A program made the position numbers and the translations under genes. From Sphingomonas lacunae (GTDB lineage Bacteria > Pseudomonadota > Alphaproteobacteria > Sphingomonadales > Sphingomonadaceae): 64,000 nt of DNA. Shown here piece by piece: positions 26,795-34,867 of the stretch (the first letter of the stretch is position 1; every line of letters begins with the position of its first letter). A model generated the notes under the pieces. That model was given only the letters and a program-made list of their open reading frames with translations. It was not told where the DNA came from and searched no databases. The stretch is taken from positions 124,001 to 188,000 of the forward strand of contig NZ_CP053015.1 of the NCBI RefSeq assembly GCF_012979535.1, given 5' to 3'.

Positions 26795-28242
26795 CCCACG
26801 GCACTATTCTGGTTGTCGAGGATATAGCCTCTCTTGCCATGGCCTACGCAGCGCAGCTTGAGAGCGCCGGCTATGCTTGTGTGATAGCCGATTCAGGCGC
26901 AGCCGCAATCGCCGAACTGGACCGTCATGGCGACCGGATCAAAGGCATATTGCTCGACCTGCAACTCCCCGACACCGACGGCCTGGAATTGTTGCAGACC
27001 AATGGCGGCATTACATCGCGATGGCCGGTTGTCGTTGCAACAGCCGACGGTTCGATCAACCGCGCAATTGAAGCCATGCGTCTGGGTGCCTTTGATTTTC
27101 TGGTAAAGCCACTCGCTCCACAACGGCTGATAACTATCATGCGCAGCGCTGTGCAGCCGTTGGAGGCGCTCGCAACCCCTGCCCGAACACCGGTTCGCGC
27201 CGCTACCACCAACGGATTCATGGGCTTTGTCGGGATGTCGCCGCCAATGCTCGGCGTTTATCGCCAGATCGAAAATGTGGCACGAAGTCGCGCCACCGTC
27301 TTCATCACGGGCGAAAGCGGCACCGGCAAGGAAGTGTGCGCCGAGGCCATCCACAAGGCGAGCCCCCGGGGCGGAAAACCGTTCATTGCCATCAATTGCG
27401 GCGCCATCCCCGAAGACTTGCTGGAATCCGAATTGTTTGGCCATCTGAAAGGCAGTTTCACCGGCGCTGTCAGTGACCGGATCGGCGCCGTCCAAGCGGC
27501 TCAGGGCGGAACCCTGTTCCTCGACGAGATTTGCGAAATGGAGTTGAGATTGCAGGTCAAGCTGCTCCGTTTCCTGCAAACCGGGACCGTGCAAAGGGTC
27601 GGCTCCAACCGGACGGAGGATGTCGACGTGCGCATCATATGCGCCACCAACCGCGACCCGGAAGCGGAAGTCGCTGCGGGCCGGTTCCGCGAAGATCTGT
27701 ATTACCGGCTCGCTGTTGTGCCGATCGAACTGCCGCCACTGCGTGCAAGGGGACATGACATTGAACTGATTGCCAACACCTTCCTGCAACGCTTTGGCAA
27801 GGAAGAGGGCAAGAATTTCGACCGAATTACGCCGGAGTTCGCTCGGGGCCTCGCCAGTCACAAATGGCCGGGAAATGTCCGTGAACTGCAGAATCTGATC
27901 AGGCGGGCAGCCGTCATGTTTGAGGGCCCCGCTTTGCCCGAGGAAGCGCTGCCACGTATGGCGAGGCTGCCCCGTGAAAGCGCCGCCTTGTCGGCGGAGC
28001 CGGTTACCGGCCAAAGCCCCGCCTGCAAGGACCCAGCCGCTCCGGTTGCACCTTTGGCGACGGATGATTTGGCCGGGTTGCTGCGCGGTATGACCCTTGA
28101 TGACATCGAGCGATTGGTCGTTGAAACAGCGATCACAGACGCTGGAGGCAGCCTGCCGGCGGCGGCCCGCGCGCTGGGTGTCAGCCCGTCGACGCTGTAC
28201 CGCAAGCGCGAACGTTGGATCGAACAAGGGCTCGCCAGCTGA
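26791..28242 (+). CDS. Sigma-54-dependent response regulator (NtrC family)
   Basis: A 483-residue activator. The receiver domain (1-115) is intact: acidic pair E10-D11, phosphoacceptor D56, T84 and K106. The AAA+ domain has Walker A GESGTGKE (174-181), the sigma-54 contact loop as GSFTGA (221-226, usually GAFTGA), and Walker B TLFLDEI (241-247). A Fis-type helix-turn-helix closes the protein (about 440-475). The start is GTG, overlapping the H-NOX stop. No cognate histidine kinase is encoded in the window. The flanking -24/-12 promoters suggest that it controls its own operon and the polysaccharide genes. Confidence 0.93.
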   Translation: MTHGTILVVEDIASLAMAYAAQLESAGYACVIADSGAAAIAELDRHGDRIKGILLDLQLPDTDGLELLQTNGGITSRWPVVVATADGSINRAIEAMRLGAFDFLVKPLAPQRLITIMRSAVQPLEALATPARTPVRAATTNGFMGFVGMSPPMLGVYRQIENVARSRATVFITGESGTGKEVCAEAIHKASPRGGKPFIAINCGAIPEDLLESELFGHLKGSFTGAVSDRIGAVQAAQGGTLFLDEICEMELRLQVKLLRFLQTGTVQRVGSNRTEDVDVRIICATNRDPEAEVAAGRFREDLYYRLAVVPIELPPLRARGHDIELIANTFLQRFGKEEGKNFDRITPEFARGLASHKWPGNVRELQNLIRRAAVMFEGPALPEEALPRMARLPRESAALSAEPVTGQSPACKDPAAPVAPLATDDLAGLLRGMTLDDIERLVVETAITDAGGSLPAAARALGVSPSTLYRKRERWIEQGLAS

Positions 28243-28329
28243 CCGATACCCTCCCATCCTCCGCAGCTTGCCTGTCGCCCGGTCACGGCCCAAGAGATAA
28301 GCAGAAACAGATGTGACGAGGAGAATGGG

Positions 28330-29307
28330 ATGCGGGCGCTGGTCGTCTCCGAACTGGCTGCCGATTATGGCGGCACATGGGTGCAGGACATCCCTACCCC
28401 CAGGCCCGGCCTGGGCGAGGCTCTCGTCAGGGTAAGGGCCGCAGCGGTCAATTTCCCCGACCTGCTGATGACCCGGGGCGAATATCAGCTCAAGCCGCCG
28501 CTTCCCTTTGTTGCGGGTATGGAGTTTTCCGGGGAAGTTGCCGAAGTCGGCGAAGGATGCGACCGGTCGCTGATCGGCGAGGCGGTGCTGGGCGCCAACC
28601 GCATCGGCGCCATGGCAGAGTTTGCCCTGGTGCCCGCAGCCACCCTCAGGCCCAAGCCCGAACGCCTGAGCTGGGCGGAAGCCGCCGGATATCGAGCCGC
28701 CTATCTGACCGCATGGGTCAGTCTAGTGCGACGGGCGCAGGTGCAACCGGGCGAATGGGTGCTGGTGCACGGATCGGCGGGCGGGGTAGGCTTGGCCACC
28801 GTTGACCTTGCCAACCAGCTGGGCGCGCGGGTTATCGCGGCGGGCAGTTCGCCCGAAAAGCTGGCGAAAGTGCAGCAACTCTATGCTCCCGATGCAATTG
28901 TTGATGTGCGGCAGGGCTTTCGCGAACAGGTCAAGGCCATCACCGGCGGGGCGGGGGCAGATGTGATTTTTGACCCCGTGGGAGGGGATATTTTTGACGA
29001 GAGCACCCGCTGTATCGCCTTTGACGGGCGGTTGCTGGTCATCGGATTCACCAGCGGGCGGATTCCTTCGGTCAATGCCAACATCCCGCTGATCAAGGGC
29101 TTTTCGGTCATGGGCGTCAGGGCCGGGGAATATGGGCGGCAATTCCCCGAAAAGGGCGCGGAAAATCTGGCCATGGTCGATGCCATGGCGGCGGACGGGC
29201 GCATCCGGCCGCATGTCTCCGCCGCGCTGCCGCTGGACCAGTGGCGCGAGGGCTTTGACCTGCTGGCCAACCGTCAGGTGGTCGGCAAGGCGGTGCTGAT
29301 CCCCTGA
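28330..29307 (+). CDS. NADPH:quinone oxidoreductase, zinc-independent MDR family
   Basis: A 325-residue medium-chain dehydrogenase/reductase of the quinone reductase (QOR) type. It has the N-terminal GroES-like domain (VRVRAAAVNFPDLLMTRGEYQ), the nucleotide-binding VLVHGSAGGVGLATVDLANQLGARVIAA and no structural or catalytic zinc cysteine set. It probably reduces quinones or enoyl/enone substrates with NADPH. It stands 87 bp after the response regulator on the same strand and converges on the SDR gene; a functional link to either is not evident. Confidence 0.88.
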   Translation: MRALVVSELAADYGGTWVQDIPTPRPGLGEALVRVRAAAVNFPDLLMTRGEYQLKPPLPFVAGMEFSGEVAEVGEGCDRSLIGEAVLGANRIGAMAEFALVPAATLRPKPERLSWAEAAGYRAAYLTAWVSLVRRAQVQPGEWVLVHGSAGGVGLATVDLANQLGARVIAAGSSPEKLAKVQQLYAPDAIVDVRQGFREQVKAITGGAGADVIFDPVGGDIFDESTRCIAFDGRLLVIGFTSGRIPSVNANIPLIKGFSVMGVRAGEYGRQFPEKGAENLAMVDAMAADGRIRPHVSAALPLDQWREGFDLLANRQVVGKAVLIP

Positions 29308-29335
29308 GGGGCCCGCACCGCCCGGCAAAATAGCG

Positions 29336-30127
29336 TCAGCCCGACAAGCCTTTGGATGTATCCATGCGGCTGGCGTCACCCAATTGCGAGCCACCGTCGA
29401 CATCGAGGATGGTGCCGGTGACATAGCGGGCGGATTCGCTTGACAGGAACACTGCGGCCTCTGCGATTTCGTCAATTTCTCCCCAGCGTTTCAAGGGAAT
29501 GCGCTCAAAATGCTTGGCCCGGTCCGCCCCCTCGGGCGAGAGGCGAGCCATGCCCTCGGTCCCGGCGATCGGGCCAGGGGAAATGCCATTGACCCGCACA
29601 TTGGGCCCCCATTCCATCGCCAGAACACGGACAAGCTGGTTGATGCCGGCCTTGGCCGCACAGGCATGGGCCTGCATCGCCATCGGATTGACTGCCTGTC
29701 CGGCGGTGATGGCGATCAGTGAGGCATTGTCGTTGAGCAGGTCATGACATCCGCGGAAAACATTGAAGGTGCCGTTGAGGTCGATATCGACCACGGTGCG
29801 AAAGGCGTTGGCCGACATGCCGAGCGCGGGCGCGAGAAAATTGCCGGCGGCGCCGGATACGACCACGTCCATTTTGCCAAAAGTCTCGACAATATGTTCC
29901 ATCGACGCGCGGATCGCGCCGTAATCCCGCACGTCCGAGGACAGGCCAATGGCGCCATGACCGATCTCGGCAGCGGCATTGGCGGCCTTTTCAGGATTGC
30001 GGCCAACGACGGCGACCTTGGCACCCAGCTCGGCGAAACGCTTGGCGATGCCGAGATTGATCCCGCTGGTGCCGCCCGCGACAAACACCACCTTGCCGTC
30101 GAACAGGCCGTCCCTGAATGCACTCAT
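29336..30127 (-). CDS. SDR oxidoreductase resembling 2,4-dienoyl-CoA reductase (DECR2 type)
   Basis: A 263-residue short-chain dehydrogenase with the cofactor motif FVAGGTSGINLGIA near residue 15. The classical YxxxK is absent: the lysine sits in QAHACAAKAG with no tyrosine four residues before it. Together with NGISPGPIAGTEGMARLSP this matches peroxisomal 2,4-dienoyl-CoA reductase, which uses a different triad. It would help beta-oxidation of unsaturated fatty acids. ATG 30127 is chosen behind a GGGAGAAG ribosome site; the frame is open to 30223. Confidence 0.85.
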   Translation of the reverse strand: MSAFRDGLFDGKVVFVAGGTSGINLGIAKRFAELGAKVAVVGRNPEKAANAAAEIGHGAIGLSSDVRDYGAIRASMEHIVETFGKMDVVVSGAAGNFLAPALGMSANAFRTVVDIDLNGTFNVFRGCHDLLNDNASLIAITAGQAVNPMAMQAHACAAKAGINQLVRVLAMEWGPNVRVNGISPGPIAGTEGMARLSPEGADRAKHFERIPLKRWGEIDEIAEAAVFLSSESARYVTGTILDVDGGSQLGDASRMDTSKGLSG

Positions 30128-30421
30128 CAATCTTCTCCCTGTAGCTCGTTCGGGCAGAGGGCTGTCACCGCAAAGCGGGAAAAGCAAGCTGACAGTTGCT
30201 GCGGGGCAAGCGACGAGTCGCACGGTCGCACAACAAGCCCCTGCGCGGCGGGAGACAAAAGGCCAGTCAGCATGGAAAAACGGTTGACACTGGTTGACAC
30301 TCCAGAGGGGGGATTCAACGGCCGCCTGCGGGTTTCAGGGCGGTTTTTCGAGTGTGGTGTAAACTTAATACAGCAATACAATGAAGGCTGCTTTGTTGCC
30401 TTGGCCGTGTCGCCGGTCGTC

Positions 30422-30504
30422 GCCCCGGACCTGATCCGGGGCAGCCATCGTGTGGACGCAGCGTTGGTGTGTTGACGGCAGCGGGCCCGGATCAGGTCCG
30501 GGCC
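30422..30504. repeat. Pair of inverted-repeat hairpins (CCGGA-type dispersed repeat)
   Basis: GCCCCGGA at 30422-30429 pairs with TCCGGGGC at 30435-30442. A second hairpin, GGCCCGGA at 30484-30491 with TCCGGGCC at 30497-30504, has the loop in the opposite orientation (CCTGA versus TCAGG). The two units are therefore themselves an inverted pair. This type of element is common between genes in alphaproteobacteria. Confidence 0.75.
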
Positions 30505-30537
30505 GACGGCTGCTGGAGGGCTGGATACCCCCAACCA

Positions 30538-30630
30538 GTCATTGCGAGGAGCGGAGCGACGCGGCAATCTAGACTGGGCGTCCACCGTCCTGGATTGCTT
30601 CGCCCGGCCAGAGGCCAGACTCGCAATGAC
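30538..30630. repeat. Long bipartite inverted repeat, dispersed CATTGCGAG element
   Basis: Outer arms GTCATTGCGAG (30538-30548) and CTCGCAATGAC (30620-30630) are perfect complements. Inner arms GCAATC (30564-30569) and GATTGC (30593-30598) also pair. The arrangement looks like a small non-coding palindromic element of MITE or REP type, without any transposase. Another short inverted repeat, CTCCCC/GGGGAG, follows at 30651-30675. Confidence 0.75.
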
Positions 30631-30878
30631 GGGGGAGTATGAGCCGTCGTCTCCCCTCGCCCGCTTCAGGGGGAGAGGGAGGGAGGGTCTCACACTTGAG
30701 CCCGTGTAGGAAAGCTGAATTTGATCCATCTTTTCCCGATGGCCGGCAATGGCGCAATTGAGACCGAAAGGTCTCCAACAACGCCCCCGAAAGCTGATGA
30801 TTGAAGAGTTGCCGAGATCCATGTTTCCCATGGGAACGGACATGGAAGACGCGGCCCACCGCTGCTCCACCAAGCTGA

Positions 30879-31715
30879 TCACAGAATATACTGATCCCCT
30901 GCCGCCCTGATGGTGATGTCGCCGATGCTGACGCCGAGCGGCTGGTTGATCGCGTAGAGTATGGCGTCGGCGATATGCTCTGGCGCGAGGGCGGCGTAGG
31001 TGATGTTGGCGGGGTCGAGCTTTTCGGGCGGGTAGGCGCCCTGTGGCAGCTTTTCGGCGAGTTCGGCGAATTCGGGCATGTTTTGCGCCATGATGCCGAC
31101 GATGGCGGCGGGGTTGATGACGCCGCTGCCGAGGTTGGTGCCGGGGACGCCGGTCGGCTTGATGATCGTCACCTTGATCTTGCCGCGCGTGTCGACGCGG
31201 AAGCTTTCGGAGAAATAGTTCACCGCCGCCTTGGTCGCGCCATAGACTGCCGAGCCGAGGACGGGGTGGTTGCCGTAGATGGACGAGAGGTTGATGACAT
31301 GGCCGTGGCCCTGCGCGATCATCTGGTCATGCACGGCGACGCAGCCGTTGACCACGCCCTTGAAATTGATGTCGATGCACTGGTGCCATTTGTCGAGGGC
31401 GATGGCGTGATCAGCCATCAGTGCGAGCGGCATGGTGCCGGCATTGTTGACCATCACATCAATCGCACCATAGGCGGCGACCGCTGCGGCGGCGAGGGCG
31501 CGCATCCGGTCGATCTGTGTGACGTCGACGGCGATGGCCTGGGCGGTGCCTCCACTCGCACGGATGGCGGCGGCGACGGCTTCGGCGGCGTCGAGGTTGA
31601 TGTCGCCCAGCGTGACCTTGGCGCCCGCCGCCGCGGCTTTCTCAGCGACCAACTTGCCAAAGCCGCTGCCCGCACCGGTGATGATGATGCTCTTGCCATA
31701 GATATGATCGGTCAT
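30879..31715 (-). CDS. Short-chain dehydrogenase/reductase, classical SDR
   Basis: A 278-residue SDR with TGxxxGxG ([17 protein letters not shown]), NNAGTMP, catalytic Ser in NLSSIYG and YGATK (YxxxK). The substrate is unknown; the closest feel is of general NAD(P)-dependent alcohol or ketone dehydrogenases used in aromatic or lipid catabolism. The open frame reaches 31892, but the SDR N-terminus starts at ATG 31715 ([10 protein letters not shown]). Confidence 0.85.
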   Translation of the reverse strand: MTDHIYGKSIIITGAGSGFGKLVAEKAAAAGAKVTLGDINLDAAEAVAAAIRASGGTAQAIAVDVTQIDRMRALAAAAVAAYGAIDVMVNNAGTMPLALMADHAIALDKWHQCIDINFKGVVNGCVAVHDQMIAQGHGHVINLSSIYGNHPVLGSAVYGATKAAVNYFSESFRVDTRGKIKVTIIKPTGVPGTNLGSGVINPAAIVGIMAQNMPEFAELAEKLPQGAYPPEKLDPANITYAALAPEHIADAILYAINQPLGVSIGDITIRAAGDQYIL

Positions 31716-31873
31716 GCGCGCTCTCCCCTGTTTGGCGGGAGTGGAGCGGAAGGGCCGGGATTTTGCAACTGGCGGGAATGGGGGTGGCAGCCAGGACCAA
31801 TGGAGGCGGCTTGAGTTCCTCCGCCACTGTCCCGATAGGGGAAGAGCGACAGAGGATGGAAGGCAACGAGAGA

Positions 31874-32689
31874 ATGCGTGGCGCACCTGCACAGGGCTGG
31901 CCCATGGGTCCGGACGGTCCGGTCATTCCTCCGGAAACCTTGTTACTGGCCTATGCCAATGGCCTGTTCCCGATGGCCGACAGCGCGACCGACGAGGAGA
32001 TTTACTGGGTCGAGCCGCGCATCCGGGCGATCTTGCCGCTGGATGGTTTTCACCTGTCCCGCTCGCTGGCCAAGACAGTAAGGCGCGACCGGTTCCGGGT
32101 GACCCGCGACACCGCCTTTGAGCGGGTGATGGCGCTGTGCGCCGAAGCGGCGGAAGGGCGCGAGGACACGTGGATCAACCCGCTGATCAAGCGCAGCTAT
32201 GCCGGCCTGTTCCGCATCGGCCACGCCCACAGCATCGAGTGCTGGGAGGGCGAGGCGCTGGTCGGTGGTCTCTATGGTGTGTCGCTGGGCCGCGCCTTTT
32301 TCGGGGAATCCATGTTCTCCCGCCGGACCGACGCATCAAAGGTGGCGCTGGCACATCTGGTGGCGCGGCTCAGGGTGGGCGGGTTTGACCTGCTCGATTG
32401 CCAGTTCATGACCAGCCACCTCGCAAGTCTCGGCGCGGTGGAGATTCCGCAAGCCGACTATCTTGACCTGCTTTACCGGTCGGCAGCGGGGGCGGTCTCC
32501 GCCGGAGCACTCTCGTCAGCCGGTGAGTCGGCAGCGGGCTCTGGCGCGGCGGCAGGAACATCGGCAGCGGGCGACTGGGCCTCGCTCGATGGCCTGGGCG
32601 CGGCCGGACGATCCGACGGAGCTGGCTCGTCCCGAATCTCCACCTCGCCCGGCCAACTCATCGTGCAGCTTCTGACGAAAACGTCATAG
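31874..32689 (+). CDS. aat: Leucyl/phenylalanyl-tRNA-protein transferase
   Basis: Adds Leu or Phe to N-terminal Arg or Lys, making substrates for ClpS/ClpAP. The conserved [42 protein letters not shown] and [16 protein letters not shown] blocks are all present. After the normal C-terminus (about [10 protein letters not shown]) there is an unusual Ala/Ser/Gly-rich tail of about 70 residues. Its coding DNA lies antisense over the 3' end of the converging DUF2155 gene. ATG 31874 is preferred; ATG 31856 is possible. Confidence 0.93.
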   Translation: MRGAPAQGWPMGPDGPVIPPETLLLAYANGLFPMADSATDEEIYWVEPRIRAILPLDGFHLSRSLAKTVRRDRFRVTRDTAFERVMALCAEAAEGREDTWINPLIKRSYAGLFRIGHAHSIECWEGEALVGGLYGVSLGRAFFGESMFSRRTDASKVALAHLVARLRVGGFDLLDCQFMTSHLASLGAVEIPQADYLDLLYRSAAGAVSAGALSSAGESAAGSGAAAGTSAAGDWASLDGLGAAGRSDGAGSSRISTSPGQLIVQLLTKTS

Positions 32690-33171
32690 ATCGGGTGCTG
32701 GACGATATTGCGGTCGGGCCGTTCCTTGAACAGCCAGCCGGAAAAGACGCGGCGCCATTCATCCTGGCCATAATCAAGCACGATCAGCTGGACGAAGGCA
32801 CCGGTTTCCGGCGGGGATTCCCACTGGGCCGTCCGTTCGCAGGCGCGCAGGCGAATAACGGCGCGGCCTACGCGGATGCTTTCGCCGGGCTTGAGCGTGA
32901 TGTCACGAACCAGCCCGTTGCGCTTGTTGAGGAGACCGAGGACGGCGACCCGTTCGGCCATGGGCGTGACGCCGGCGAGCGGATCTGACCCGTCAGCGGC
33001 AACACGCTGTTTCGGCAGCGGGCGGGCGTCAGCCGGCGGCGGGGGCGGTTCGTCCGCCTGGCGGTTGCAGGCAGCGAGCGTCAGACACAAGAGGGCTGTG
33101 GCCGATGCAGCGGCGAGCCGTAAGCCCAATTGCGGGACGCGGCGCCTGATCACGCGGCGTCGGGCGTCCAA
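32473..33171 (-). CDS. DUF2155-domain lipoprotein-like protein
   Basis: A 232-residue protein of the alphaproteobacterial DUF2155 family, function unknown. It has a basic N-terminus, a hydrophobic signal ending in LTLAACN (possible lipobox), and the family core [23 protein letters not shown]...[28 protein letters not shown] Pro/Ala-rich tail of about 50 residues overlaps the aat tail antisense by 217 bp. It overlaps the upstream NDUFA12 gene by 22 bp, so the two are probably co-translated. Confidence 0.88.
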   Translation of the reverse strand: MDARRRVIRRRVPQLGLRLAAASATALLCLTLAACNRQADEPPPPPADARPLPKQRVAADGSDPLAGVTPMAERVAVLGLLNKRNGLVRDITLKPGESIRVGRAVIRLRACERTAQWESPPETGAFVQLIVLDYGQDEWRRVFSGWLFKERPDRNIVQHPIYDVFVRSCTMSWPGEVEIRDEPAPSDRPAAPRPSSEAQSPAADVPAAAPEPAADSPADESAPAETAPAADR

Positions 33172-33533
33172 GCCTGATAATCGCCCGAAGCGGGCGCACG
33201 CTTGCCGCCGCGCTCCAGCGAGCCGGCCGGACGATAGGCGGCCACGGTACCGGTAAGATTGGGCGTCGGCTCTGCCTGCCAGTCCCGCACCGGGGGCAGC
33301 GAGTCAGGCAGGTCTTCATGCGTGTGGTGCAACCAGCCATGCCATTCCGGCGGAACCCGGCTGGCATCGTTTGAGCCCTGGTATATCACCCAGCGGCGCG
33401 AGCCGTCGCGCGACGCGAAATAGCGGTTGCCGAGCGAATCCTCGCCGACCTTTGTGCCCTTGCGCGCGCTAAAGAGCAAAGTGCCAATGGTGGCACCGTC
33501 CCACCAGGTGAAGATTTTCGACAAGATACCCAT
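33150..33533 (-). CDS. NDUFA12-family complex I accessory subunit
   Basis: A 127-residue protein of the NDUFA12 family, an accessory subunit of respiratory complex I found in alphaproteobacteria and mitochondria. It begins MGILSKIFTWWDGATIGTLLFSARKG and continues VGEDSLGNRYFASRDGSRRWVIY and PPEWHGWLHH, the family signature. ATG 33533 is taken as start; the frame is open to 33569. The DUF2155 gene follows directly. Confidence 0.93.
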   Translation of the reverse strand: MGILSKIFTWWDGATIGTLLFSARKGTKVGEDSLGNRYFASRDGSRRWVIYQGSNDASRVPPEWHGWLHHTHEDLPDSLPPVRDWQAEPTPNLTGTVAAYRPAGSLERGGKRAPASGDYQAWTPDAA

Positions 33534-33599
33534 GGCGAGCCGCTTACCCCCGAGCGCGCGCCGGGGCAAGGCGCAACCGCAGCATTGATGGAACCGGCG

Positions 33600-34079
33600 T
33601 CACGGCTTTTCCCAACGGACAATGGCGCTTTCATCCAGGCCGAGGCGGGCAGCCGACCCACCGGCCAGTTCGAGCACCGCAGCGACTTCACCGCCGCTCA
33701 CAATCGGTTCCAGCGATTCGGGCGGAGTGTTTTCCGCAATACGGTCAATGCTGCCGTCGGCGCGGATGAACAGCAGATCGAGCGGGATCAACGTATCCTT
33801 CATCCAGAAGGAGGCGGCTTTGGGCGGATCAAAGGGGAAAATCATGCCCCTGTCCGGCGCGAGCGAGGTGCGCATCATCAGGCCGCGCTGCTGTTCAGCC
33901 GTTGTCGCCGCCACCTCAACCGTGAAGCGATGGGTCTGGCTGCCTTGCTGGATCGTCAATGGAACGAGACGCAGGCCGGATTCGGCCACCGGACCATCCG
34001 CACCCGCTCCGGAACAGCCACCAAGGCCGAGCGCGGCACCGGCCAGGAGCAAGGCGAAAAAGCGGGAAGCTGAAGTCAT
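33600..34079 (-). CDS. DUF192 family lipoprotein
   Basis: A 159-residue DUF192 protein with a signal peptide and a lipobox (LGGC). The core RFTVEVAATTAEQQRGLMMRTSLAPDRGMIFPF...SFWMKDTLIPLDLLFI is diagnostic. The function of the family is unknown. ATG 34079 (MTSASRFFALLL) is preferred over the 34160 extension, which lacks a signal peptide at its start. It lies just upstream of NDUFA12 on the same strand. Confidence 0.9.
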   Translation of the reverse strand: MTSASRFFALLLAGAALGLGGCSGAGADGPVAESGLRLVPLTIQQGSQTHRFTVEVAATTAEQQRGLMMRTSLAPDRGMIFPFDPPKAASFWMKDTLIPLDLLFIRADGSIDRIAENTPPESLEPIVSGGEVAAVLELAGGSAARLGLDESAIVRWEKP

Positions 34080-34156
34080 GCGTGGCGGTCCTGTACCCGG
34101 CCGGAAACGGTCACCACCGTCATAGGCCAGAGTGGCAGGCGAAGTGAAGGGGGCGC

Positions 34157-34693
34157 TCACCCCTCGTCGAGCAGCGACACATCTGCTCCTGGTGCCATAT
34201 CGAGGACGCGGCGGGAGAGACGGTGATCATGACCGGCACGCAGGAAAGCAGCCAGCATCTTTTGCCTTTTGGCGGGGTCCTGCTCAATCTCGGACGCATA
34301 GGGACCCCATCGGCGGCGTTCAGCGAGGCGCAGGGCGGCCATGATTCGGTTGGCGTCGACCAGTTCATCGGCAGCGATCCGATCAGGTTCCGCGATACCA
34401 GCCTGGTAAATGGCGGCATCCACCCGCCGCTTTCCATACCCCCGTCGGGTCAGTGAACGCGCCTTGATCTCGGCAAAGGCGGCGTCGTTGACATAGCCGT
34501 AGCCGACCATGCTGGTGACCAGGCGTTCGACATCGGGCGGCCCCTCCCCTTCCCAGCCGCGCTCGGCAAGCTTGCGAGTGAGGTAGCGAGTCAGCTTGGC
34601 GCGGCTGGTGGCAAAACGGCTGACATAAGCCAGCGCCAGTTCGCTGAGCGATTCAGCCGTCAAAGGGCGGGCTTTGCGTTCGGTCCGCGACAT
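34157..34693 (-). CDS. recX: RecX family regulator of RecA
   Basis: A 178-residue RecX-like protein that would inhibit RecA filaments. It shows the tandem three-helix repeats: LAYVSRFATSRAKLTRYLTRKLAERGW, then GYVNDAAFAEIKARSLTRRGYGKRRVDAAIYQAGI, and a third repeat with RRRWGPYA. The frame continues far upstream to 35116, but only the part from ATG 34693 is RecX-like. recA is not nearby. Confidence 0.85.
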   Translation of the reverse strand: MSRTERKARPLTAESLSELALAYVSRFATSRAKLTRYLTRKLAERGWEGEGPPDVERLVTSMVGYGYVNDAAFAEIKARSLTRRGYGKRRVDAAIYQAGIAEPDRIAADELVDANRIMAALRLAERRRWGPYASEIEQDPAKRQKMLAAFLRAGHDHRLSRRVLDMAPGADVSLLDEG

Positions 34694-34867
34694 CGCCCCA
34701 CTAATGCCACAGTCAGGCCGGAATTTGAACGCCACTGGCGCGCAAGGCAGGCTCACGCTATTGAGGCCTCGATCAGGCCAAAGCCAGGGAACGCAGCGCG
34801 TGGATCCGACCAGCCCCAACAAGGCAAGGGCGGCAGTCTGCGACAGAAGATTCGAAGGAGCGCACGG

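Larger units (their letters stand above)
30128..30878. other. 751-bp repeat-rich intergenic region
   Basis: No convincing gene lies between the two SDR genes. A 251-residue frame spans much of it on the minus strand, but it runs straight through the palindromic repeats and has no recognisable family. The region holds the repeats at 30422-30504 and 30538-30630. A more AT-rich patch near 30355-30385 (TAATACAGCAATACAATG) may hold a promoter, but I cannot assign it. Confidence 0.6.

Noticed and set aside
30127-30882. 251-codon minus-strand frame across the intergenic repeats
   Set aside because: It runs through palindromic repeats, shows no family and overlaps the first SDR start.
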